Of a stretch of 64,000 nt of DNA, positions 20,701 to 30,406 are shown piece by piece. The notes under the pieces are model-generated. The model worked only from the letters and a program-made list of their open reading frames with translations. It had not been told where the DNA came from and searched no databases. How positions within the stretch are numbered: position 1 is the stretch's first letter; each line of letters opens with the position of its first letter. The stretch lies in NCBI RefSeq assembly GCF_932526225.1, contig NC_064040.1, positions 8,706,865 through 8,770,864 of the forward strand, in the 5' to 3' direction. This stretch comes from Nematostella vectensis. Lineage: Eukaryota; Cnidaria; Anthozoa; Actiniaria; Edwardsiidae. The translations under genes were made by a program, and so were the position numbers.

Positions 20701-23700
20701 TCATTCAGATTTCTCTTTATTAAAAATTCCTTTCTTTCTCAGCATCTCTACCCTACGCTGCTCTTCAATCCTTGGATCTGGGGGTGACACATAATCCTGC
20801 CACGTTTTCTGTAAATAGAAGTTCAAAAGATCCCTAATTCATCACAATATAAAAAGCTTTGTGTTGTTATGTTGTATTTTTGTAGTGCTGCATGTTAAAC
20901 TTACCAACTCGATGTGCACATTGACACCTGATGGTATATTCTGTTGAATGTACTCCAGCCAGATATCAGCCTGCTCTACTGGAAGCAATTTAATCTACAA
21001 AACAAAGCAAATCCTTATGCCGTGGTCACACTAGGATGCCAACTGAGTCTCGGTTAACTGAACCCAGGTTGGTCCTGGTTGACTTTTTGTGCAGTTACAC
21101 AAGCTCTCTATACCTTAGTTCAGATGTCAACACAGAGCAAGGAAGGAAACTGATTATCATTCGAATACTTTGGCGGGATTTATTCTAGATTGTGTTCAAC
21201 ATGGAATGCTTGGAATGAATATATATATAAGTTACTGAGCATACATTGAACAACAATTTGTTTTCAAGTAACCAAATTTATGTTTGAAAACAGTTGAGGC
21301 CATGAACCATGGGTCGTAGGATGGTTTGCTGAAACTCTACTGCAGTAGAATTTCCTTTGTTCTAGATGACATCTACTGAGTAACTCACGGTTACACACAT
21401 AAAATTTCAACCTCAATTAGCCAGTTACCAAACCTAGGTTGGTAGCACTAGTCTAACAACAGCATTAGCTTAAGTCTGTCTTTCCTATGTCATGTATGCA
21501 GGAATGTATGCTCAGAGGGACGAGGCCACAAGTTTCAAAAGTGTATGCTTGAGAGTGAGCAGCCTTTACGCAAGGATCACAATTTCACACATCACTGTGA
21601 AGACAGCACTCTTGGATCATTGTTTTTTTAATTTATTTCTTTTACAATTCACAAACAAAAAGTGGCGTTATTTACGAGAAATGGACCCTTCAGCTACCCT
21701 GTTTGTCAGTATTATCATTACCTGCATCATCCGGCCATACTTCTTGAACTCGTACTGAACTCTATGTTTTTTGTAACTGTCTGGTAGATTTGCAAGGACC
21801 TGTTTGTAGGCTTCTGTTGGCAAGTTAAACCTAATGTGTATAAGAAAAAAAAATTAAAAAAAATTAGCTAACACATTTAGAAATGTAGAAATAAACTGTA
21901 AATAGTTAGCAATGAAATAAAAGAGAAACGCTTTGTTGCCAGATGACAATGACTTAATGCACCCAAAATAAGCTAATTTGTGCCTCTGAAAAGTGATGTT
22001 TCGTTTGGGGCTTCCTGTGGATTTTTAAAAACATGGGTTATTAACAGTTCTTGTGCTTCTCTGAGGGAAAAAGAAGGAGCTTTAGAGGTAGGCTAAAAAG
22101 GGATGGGGGCCGGGGAGGCTTGATAGAGTGATAATGGTACTCAAAATCCTATTATCAAATAGTGTGTTGTGTGTTTTTACTTACTGCTTTGTTGTCTTCA
22201 GACCAAGAACATGGCCGGAGGATTTCACAAATTGGCAGTAGTGATCAAGGACAGCTGCATCTTGGCCTTCGACTTTTAGCAAGATGTTAGAGTATTCCAG
22301 CTCCTTTCTGGGTAAACCTTTCTAAAATAGAAAAAACAAAACATATAGTACCTCCTGGGTACATTATTTAACTCGTGCTTAGTTTAAGTTGAAAGGGTCT
22401 CTGTTGGTCACCATTTTGTCTTCCTATCAAAATACCAAGTGCTAAAAGGGATCCATTTATACTGGCACGTATATTAATAACTCATCAATCAATAAACCAT
22501 CTGAAATTACATTTGTAAAATATTTGCACAATATTACCAAAAGCGATGGCATTGAGTTTCACGCAACGCTGGCTTTTCATGTGAGCTTATCTTGTCATCG
22601 CTATTCCGGTGCAGTAAACAAACTTGAACCCAGGCCCTTACCCAGGGGGAGCAGGGGGTGCGAACGCACGAAGGTCCACTTTCGGTTCTCAATGGACGTT
22701 CTATTTGTAGACAAAACTATAAAGCATAAGCTACAATCTTCAACAAAAGTAAGTGGGACACTTCCCATACGAACAACCGCCAACCCTCTCCCCCCGATTA
22801 ATATTGGCTAGAGGCGATTTTTCAGCTCAAAACACAAGGGGAAGGGGGAAGGAAAGTGTCCCATTAGTTTTGTAACAGATTGTCTCAGAAGTGGAATGAT
22901 TGGAATTTGTCACGCTTATCATCGATTTCTTAAAATGTATTCTCTTTATTCGCATACCCTAATGAAAGTTTTTCAATCTATTAATTATTCGAGCTTGAAG
23001 TAAACATGTTGACGTCCCCAGAAAATACTTTTGGGATATCTGTGCGCTATTTGGAATATTTTATTCAATTAATTTGAATTAAATGAAGGTGCGCTAGGAT
23101 ATTTGCAGACTATAATTTTGTAAAATATAAAATTTATTTGATGTTGCCAAATGGACTGTCTAGATATCGTGCCGATTGTCTCCATTTGCAAAAGCAGCCA
23201 TCCCTCGGAGTATTTAGACGAAAAACACCGCTTTTATGGCCAATTTAGGTAATAAATACAGGAATAGAGACTAAAAAGATCATCGCCTAATAAGTATTTC
23301 CCAATTAAACAATAAATAACAAATCGACTAAAGAAAGCGATAAATAGGCGGTTTATCTGTTGTAGAAAACATGAGAGCCTCGTTTCATTTCATTTGCAAT
23401 GTACATCACAACAAGTGTTTATACATTTAGCATGGCGGTGCAAAAAAGCGGGTGTGGACCGTGTACGGTCTACCATTTTTAGAAAAATATTATTCCCACT
23501 CATGGTAGCCGGATTTCTTCAATCATTCGTATTACTTTAGAGTTTGAATTTATTTCGTGAGGCATTTCTTAAACAATTTTAAAATGGTTAACCGTGGTGT
23601 TAATCGTTGAGCCACGTAAGCAAGAACAGAAGATGTAGTCTGTAGCCGTCGATTTTAGCGAATGCTCCACAAAAAAGAATTGCATACACTTTGCTTGAAC

Positions 23701-25497
23701 TCTTCAAGCATAACTGTGTGTTAAAGTGTCAGATATTTAGCAAAACTATTGAAAAACAGATGAATTTATTGAATTGACCTTCTCCCCGAGACAAGCTTGC
23801 GTGACTAAATTTGTAGTGAAAATCTCTTAAGTAATAAATTCTTCATAGGCGGTATTTCTTATATGAAGAAACAGATGAGATTGTTTACAATGAAAAATAG
23901 TCGTCTCTGAAGCTTCTGTCCATTTTTACGCGTGATCCTGGCACGGTGATTATGTGTTTGATTTTGACGTTCGCATAGTTGTATCGTTGTTGCGTTATCA
24001 ACGATAGTGTTTCCTGTTCCAGGACCTGTCAATCACTTGCTCAGACAATCTTCAACAAAAGTAAGTTGGACACTTCCCATACAAACAACCGCCAACCCTC
24101 TCCCCTCGATTAATATTGGCTAGAGGCGATTTTTCAGCTCAAAACACAAGCAGTGGCAAGGAGGGAAAGTGTCTTATTAGTTTTGTAACAGATTGTAGAT
24201 CACTCTGATATGTAGCCAAATCCAACAGTAAATGTCCGTGGAGATACTGCAAAGACAAAAAAAACTAAAAATCCCTTTTTGTTATTTCGGGGATGGTCAG
24301 ATTTTTATCAGAGAACTTATTCCCTCCCCCCCAGAATAAATTAGGTCCACTTTTTCGGATAACACAAATATTTAGGAGTGGTTGAAGAAGAAATTAAGAA
24401 GATAGCGCCAAAATCACTTTACAAGATGAGAAAGGAGATGGGCTCCCACTTTAGGGACAACCTAAAACTGGCCATACGTTTATTTGACTCTTTAATATTG
24501 CCAATTCTGTTATATGGAAATGAAATCTGGTGAATCGATAACGATAAGGGTGACAAAGAGCCAGCTGAAGCTGTCCATATTAAATTTTGTAAATGGCCAC
24601 TTGGTGTGAACAAGACCTGCACGAATAACGCTGTCAGGGCCGAACTAGGTAGGTTTCCGCTGCATGTGGCAGCCAAATGCAGAAGTGTAAAATACTGGCT
24701 ACGTCTAATCAGCCAACAAAATGAACCCAAATTGGCTTATATGTTTTATGAAACACTTTAAGAAAAAATAAATCCACAATTCTGGCACCAAAAACTAAAA
24801 AATATGCTACAAAGAATCGGCATGGTGGATATCTGGTCCCTTGCAGACTCAGAAGAAACATTGACGATGAAATACCTCATGGCTACAATCCAGAAAAGAC
24901 TAGAAGACGTAGAATTTCAAAAATGGATGTCAGAGGTTGACTCTGACGTTAGAAACGATTCCAGGCAAAAAAACAAATTTAGAACTTACAGACTATTTAA
25001 GACTGACTATTCCCTTGAGGACTATCTTTTTTTAAGGTCACCAATTCTAATCATAGAATAGCTTTAACAAAATTAAGATTAAGCAATCATAAGCTAGAAA
25101 TAGAAACAGGACGCCATCAAAGGCCTTATAAAGCCCCTGAAGAGCAAATTTGTGAATTATGCAAATCAGGAGTAGGAAACGAAGAACATTTCCTAACCAT
25201 TTGTCCAGCTTTCAAAGAAAAAAGAGAAACATTTAAAAAATATATAGAGACAAAAGGAAAGATTAAATTCAGTAGAATGATGACACAAGATGCGTTTCTT
25301 TACCTTATAAACTATGCAGGCAAAAATATTTTAATACAAAAAGCGATTGCAAAACACATCTATGGGTGCTTCTCCCGTAGGAACAGTATTATCTCAACAT
25401 GACTCAAATAATTATTGTGTTGTGTAGAGGTCTTATATAGTTATAATTTATTGGGATTCCCAGTCAATGTACTCATGTATAAGACCCCAATTAAAAC

Positions 25498-25540
<43 letters not shown>

Positions 25541-27585
25541 ATGTCTGTCTGTCTGTCTAACACTCCCGTGTGATAAGATACACGCTTACTTTACAACTAC
25601 ACAAATTTCTACGTCCCAGCATAAATGCTATTGTGACTTCGTACATAATCGTGTATTCCCATTGGCTGATTTACTATCATAATTGGTAAAAATAACATGT
25701 AAAACTTTTTGTAATTGGATACTTATAAGACAATTTGTCTTCTAATTTTGAATGAAAATAAGAATAAAAATGTTTTATTTTAGACAAGGAGGAGAGTGGT
25801 TTAAGCTGTAGAGCCTGAAGTACGCAACAGTAATAACACAAAACAAGTACACTCACTTGAAGCACAAGAGATTGAAATACACCACCACTGCATATACATA
25901 GACAGTTTTCTGTATTCACATGTTACTCTCCAATGGGTGCATACAGTTTTTAGTTTAATACAGGAAAACACTAGCAATCAGTAGAGACAGTCTGAAGCAA
26001 GGCTAGTGAAACTAACACTAACAAATGTTACTAAGCAGCCATAAAGTTTGAAAGTGACATAGTACATATTGCAAAAATATCATTAATTACCTCAGAGTCA
26101 GCAAGAGTAGCAAATCCAGCCCTTTGTTTCTTGTAGTGTCTTTGGCCAAGCAAACATCTGTGAATAAACAACATTGTTGTTTGAAGCCAATACAGTAACA
26201 TGCTTGTATAAGAACCCAGTTTTAGCATAAGTTAGCCTAAACATGTTCTTATAACCATGTTTTGTACCTAGTCAGTTTTGTACCTAGTATCTAAGCATTC
26301 ATTAGTCCAAACTCTAATCTAACATTGTTGTTCTAAAGCAAGCACAACTTGTATTGTATTGTATGTTGCTTGTATTTTTCATCAAAAATACAGCTATTAG
26401 CATATTAGGAGTACCCTAAGACATCACCTGGTCATAATTGAGTGCTGGGCTTATAGATGTTTGCAAGTAAGGGGGATTCTAGCCTCATCCCCTGGTTTCT
26501 ATTGGCTGAGAGAGGGTATTCATGTTTTCTGCAATCATTTGTCTGTTTTCCTAAACATGTGATATTTCTGATATTTTTTTCCAAAACAGGGTAGGTTATT
26601 TCCTTCTTTTCTAAAAAGGGTCAGGGTTACAGATCTTTTGCGCCACCCCTTCACCCTAACAGGGGCTGAGTACCTCCCTCCCAGACATTGTGTTTTGTGT
26701 ACTAGGTGATTGTACCTGCTGATGGCTCCTGAATTAGGAGAAACAGCACATCGAGTCATGGAAGCAACATGGTGATTCTGAAAAAGAAAATTTTGAAGTG
26801 AAGTGAATTTCGTGCAGTAAACTTTGAAACACTAAGTGAATTTCATACAATAAAGCAAGGGAGATGGTGAAAAACTATTTGCTTTCTCATTCTCATTTAT
26901 CCCAATGTGTATGGACTATCTAAATGGTATTTTAGCGAACTCCTATGTGGTGCAAAGTGTGCATAAGCAGAGCGAACTATGTGTCAAAGTTTTTGTGGTC
27001 CCAAAGGGAATAACTTACATGTGAATGTGGATGTGTCATCATTTATGTTTGTTGGTGCGTGACACTAGCAAAACAGATCCATTTCAATGTAAGTTTCAAT
27101 GTAAGTTTCAATGTAAGTTTCAATGTAAGTCTTTAGCAGCACAATTTATTTGCAATTTCTTGCAGTTTGCAGCTCGGTGTTGGGTTCTTATGCAGGTATC
27201 TCTTCTAGCTGTCGTTGCAGCACATTTTGTCAAGTAAGTAATGTTTCTTTCTTGTACTTATTATCGTTTTCTTAGCCATCTTTAAAATCCTACATCTTAA
27301 AAGCAAGGTTTTAAAACTAGCTTGACGCAAACCTCTTTTTTACACAATATTAAACAAAAGCAACACCAAAAATGATTATTACAAAGCCATCAATAAATTT
27401 TCATCGCTAATAAAAACAAATCAAACATTAGTTTTTTTAGGAATTGGATTATCCAGACTTTACTCTCGGCTTAACTATCGAATACCCCGTACTCAAAAAA
27501 CACTCTATAAGTAGCCAATAACATAACGACTGTAATTCCTTAAACAAACCTCAAGAAGTAAGGCGCAAATTGCTCGACTCGCCAT
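20701..27585 (-). CDS. MRPS10: Mitochondrial small ribosomal subunit protein uS10m, complete
   Basis: Component of the mitochondrial 28S subunit. Coding exons in gene order: 27550-27585, 26716-26777, 26091-26157, 22185-22321, 21722-21830, 20905-20994, 20701-20808. All are GT-AG with matching phases and total 202 aa, close to the family norm. The first three exons form a basic, acid-poor presequence (MASRAICALLLE, then RHYKKQR). The S10 domain follows: EYSNILLKVEGQDAAVLDHY, then YKKHRVQYEFKKYGRMM, then ADIWLEYIQQNIPSGVNV, the S10m signature order. The C-terminal tail is charged (PPDPRIEEQRR). uL48m shares the fold, but the KHRVQYE motif favours uS10m. The largest intron (22322-26090) holds two MITEs and a LINE fragment. 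Exon 1 is preceded by a possible uORF. Confidence 0.93.
22733..22883. mobile_element. 151-bp MITE, copy 1
   Basis: Starts ACAATCTTCAACAAAAGTAAG and ends with the inverse of ACAATCTGTTACAAAACTAAT, terminal inverted repeats of about 29 bp ending in GGGACACT. About 95% like the copy at 24045, except for the region near GGGGAAGGGGGAA. It lies in the large intron of uS10m. Confidence 0.8.
22884..24044. other. AT-rich intron DNA of uS10m
   Basis: No recognisable repeat or gene. Only short frames, and no splice-flanked coding stretch was seen on either strand. Confidence 0.5.
24045..24196. mobile_element. 152-bp MITE, copy 2
   Basis: Same family as 22733-22883: ACAATCTTCAACAAAAGTAAG at the left and TTTTGTAACAGATTGT at the right. 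The two copies are in the same orientation about 1.3 kb apart. Confidence 0.8.
24360..25560 (+). mobile_element. 3' end of a CR1/L2-like LINE with (TGTC)n tail, broken
   Basis: Plus-strand coding matches the C-terminal part of non-LTR reverse transcriptase ORF2. It begins around KMRKEMGSHFRDNLKLAIRLF and continues with LPILLYGNEIW followed by an in-frame stop. Then comes KFCKWPLGVNKTCTNNAVRAELG, a second stop near 24760, and later LRLSNHKLEIETGRH with a C-x2-C...HFLTIC zinc-like motif (CELCKSGVGNEEHFLTIC). It ends at a stop near 25400. A (CTGT)n tract (25498-25558) forms the 3' tail typical of CR1/L2-group elements. The 5' part with the catalytic domain is missing, a usual 5' truncation. It lies in sense-opposite orientation within the largest uS10m intron. 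Confidence 0.8.
27080..27131. repeat. 12-bp tandem repeat in uS10m intron 1
   Basis: TTTCAATGTAAG repeats four times. Short and simple, with no coding role seen. Confidence 0.85.
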
Positions 27586-27606
27586 CTTTGAGAGAGTTGT
27601 GTGCAT

Positions 27607-27624
27607 TTACGCAAGCGCCGCCAT
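27607..27624 (-). promoter_or_regulatory. Possible uORF and YY1-like site upstream of uS10m
   Basis: Minus strand AAGATGGCGGCGCTTGCGTAA places a five-codon ATG frame 37 bases upstream of the uS10m start. The overlapping AAGATGGCGGC is a classic YY1 core, often found near starts of mitochondrial ribosomal protein genes. Whether it lies within the mRNA or the promoter cannot be told from sequence. Confidence 0.4.
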
Positions 27625-27639
27625 CTTTAAAATAAGTAA

Positions 27640-28420
27640 CCTGGCCTTTCGATGTATTTTATACAAACAGGGAGCCCAAGTTGTTTGATCACGTAAGAAA
27701 GTGGGGAAAATCTCGCATGGCATAGCCCCTCACCTTTGTATTTCGCTGCGTTCTTTTTCGCGAACGCCAGCCCAGCAAAATACAGAGAAAGGGGATCTGC
27801 CAGAAGGGTAGGTATAAAGATAGAGACTATTAAAAAAAACTAGCCATGCAGATTATTTTATGACGAAAATTCCCGCTTTTGTTTTAGTTTTATGATTTTC
27901 AGGAAAGCGCTCGTGGGTGTTTAACGCTTAAACTCCCACAAGACCTTGTCCGTTGTTGACATTTTACCTCATAAGAATCTTCGCATAGAAGGAGATGGGG
28001 TTATATGCAAGAAGAAGAAGTATTGTTTACAGTGAAGATCACGTTAAATGTTACCAAATCTGGAATTCGTCAATTCTGATTTTCTTTTAGAATTGCAGAA
28101 TATGGCGCTTTAGACACCTAAACTCTAGGGTAGACCTTTCACACTTTGATAAAACGGAAATTCTAGTTGTTCCAGTAAGCTATAATATTTAAATTTGGTA
28201 TATAAAGTATTAAAATTTGGTTTTTAGATGGTTATTTCGAGATTTTATCACATTGTGCCTTCCAATATTCAATGAAAACAATAACAAAGATGTGGTTGTA
28301 ATAATAAAAGATATATAATAAGTAAAGTTAAAATGATGGTTGAAGGCTTTCATAGAAAGTGCTCAATACTCGAAAGTAGAGCGGTGTATAGTGTTGGTTT
28401 GAGAAAAATACAAACTACAT
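27640..28420. other. Intergenic DNA between uS10m and the ribozyme motif
   Basis: AT-rich sequence with no gene-like frame. The right end, from about 28370, probably belongs to the retroelement fragment that holds the hammerhead motif. Confidence 0.5.
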
Positions 28421-28421
28421 A

Positions 28422-28469
28422 GGTTTCCCTACAGGTCTGTTTCGTGGTTGCCCACTCATCAGGGGATGG
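28422..28469 (-). ncRNA. Hammerhead ribozyme motif, probably from a Penelope-like element or retrozyme
   Basis: The minus strand has the complete catalytic core in order: CTGATGA (28456-28462), stem II GTGG-GCAA-CCAC, GAAA (28440-28443), a 3-bp stem III ACA-GACC-TGT, and the cleavage-site TA. Cleavage would fall between 28430 and 28429. Stem I pairs CCC with GGG plus one A-U on either side. Type I hammerheads with very short stem III are a known feature of Penelope-like element terminal repeats and retrozymes in animals. No Penelope coding sequence adjoins this copy; one lies far away at 54.5-55.5 kb. Confidence 0.75.
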
Positions 28470-28888
28470 CGGTAAAGTTACATAAGTCAATGCCAGGGAC
28501 GGCGGAGTTGTCTAATAAGTGGGGGGGCGAAAGTTAGGGGGAGGGGTGGGTAATGGTTTCAGGGGGAGGGGTTAGTGGTTTCAGGGGGGCGCTGCTTGCA
28601 ATTAGCTCCGGCAGACAGTTCCAATCCCTGATGGTGATGAAGCTGTCTGCTATTGGCAAATACTAAGATCACGAGAATCTTTGGATGCGTCAGATTATAA
28701 CAAAGTGGGTCAGTTTTTTATCGCAAATTGCGTCATTAAAGCGTGTGAAACTTAGACATTCGAGGAGAGCAGCGTTACGAGTTCGAAAGGTCTAATCACA
28801 GTATTTTCTAAAAACTTAGATCACAAAACATCTTAGATTGTGTGCATTTCAATGTAGGTTGCTTTTGTTGTTCTGGGCACAAAATTGC

Positions 28889-29141
28889 CATACACCTATT
28901 TCGATAAAGGTTGTCAGTGCAAATGGCGATTGGCAAATGGCAGTTCTACGACCGAAAGAACACAAGTAAAACCATGTGTGTCGAAGTATATGGATAAATC
29001 AAAACAATTATTCATTAAAGATTTCCAATGCTGACATTGCAGGACTTTATTTAACACCTTTAAGTTTACGAATAATTAGTACCCATAAGCTATTTGCCAA
29101 TGGCAATTTGCACTGACAACCTTTTGTGGAATAGGTGTATG
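28889..29141. mobile_element. 253-bp foldback element with about 50-bp inverted repeats
   Basis: Left end CATACACCTATTTCGATAAA and right end (opposite strand) CATACACCTATTCCACAAAA continue through GGTTGTCAGTGCAAAT and GGCAAAT. Inverted identity is about 85% over 50 bases. The interior is non-coding. Confidence 0.85.
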
Positions 29142-30406
29142 CACGCGCATGACGTGAAAAGAGGTACAAAGGCTAAAGGCAACAATGTAGACTTAGGTCG
29201 TAATGTGCTGCACATGATGACGTAGTCACTACATTACTATAGTAACACACCTATTCCTAAGAGACACAAACGTGAAAAAGACCCCGATATTTTATGTCTG
29301 CATCTCAGCGAGCTATGCGTGGTGTAACCGACTAGGACATGGCTGATGGGATCCTGGTTATTGCCTTCCTAATGCGCGGGCAGAAATCTCCTGCTCAGCC
29401 GTAAAGCTTTATGCTGCCATACGATGATTCAGCGCATGTCTGGATGTATGGTCTATTTTTTCTCATTTAACCGGATCTGGACGGCGTTTGATTTTCGGCC
29501 ATTTCCTCGAAATTTTTGTTCACTATTTACCAGTTACAATTCCATATTCCATGCTCACCATTGCTCCCCCTTCCTAACCCCTATTCTCAGTTTTTCGGTC
29601 AAGTCCATATTCCTTGCTCTCCTTTTGCTTGGCCCTCCCATATCTTTCTCGGTAAAGCCCATATCCCTTGCTCACTCTCGCCCCCCTTTGCCCACCCCTG
29701 TTCTCCGTTTTTCAGTTTAAGTTCAATTCCTTGCTCACACAATCGCTTCTCTTTGCCTATCCATTCTCAGATATCTACTTATTATTTCTACTTATTCAAT
29801 ACAGAATAAGTAATTCTACTTAAATTAAATATAGATATGTTTACTAATATAACATTGATAATAACTTAAAGGAACACCCTAAGGGCAATAAAAAATTCGA
29901 AAGGAATGAAGTGAAGTACCACAGACTCGCCGTTTTAACCCGGGTACACCAAAAATGCTTGCTTGCCTTTTACTTCTGGGAGCAAAAGTAAAAAAATAAA
30001 AAAACATTTTTTATTCCAGGCAGCATATGATGGGGTACGCTAGTATCGTCTGTAATGCTAAAAATCATGCAGAGACTCACTCTCCCAGGGTTCTTAGTTT
30101 ATTTCCTGTTTCGCTTCTTTTCTAATGTTCTGCAATGAACTCCGCCATGTTTGCTGCTCCTTTTCACTCAATCTTTTTCTAATGTATTGATTTGATCCGT
30201 TAAGCTAAATAATGAAATACCTGATACAAAATGTGAACACTCTTCGGGGCCAACAATAGGGTCAATATTCACTTCCCTCCCTGGGCCCCCACTTTTTGCC
30301 CCTGTCCATCATGGCCCCTAATGGGGCCCGTTCTACCTCCCGTCCCTGCCCTTATAAACCACAATAAGGCGAATGAATGGGTTACACACTGTAAGGACAA
30401 TTTAAC
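29142..30406. other. Intergenic DNA with degenerate CCATATTCCTTGCTC repeat
   Basis: 29530-29770 holds about four degenerate 60-bp units with TTCCTTGCTCAC and TTCTCAGTTTTTC. The rest is unremarkable. Long frames here are low-complexity and not gene-like. Confidence 0.55.

Noticed and set aside
20701-27585. Identity as mitochondrial uL48m
   Set aside because: Both share the S10 fold, but YKKHRVQYE and the 202-residue length fit uS10m better.
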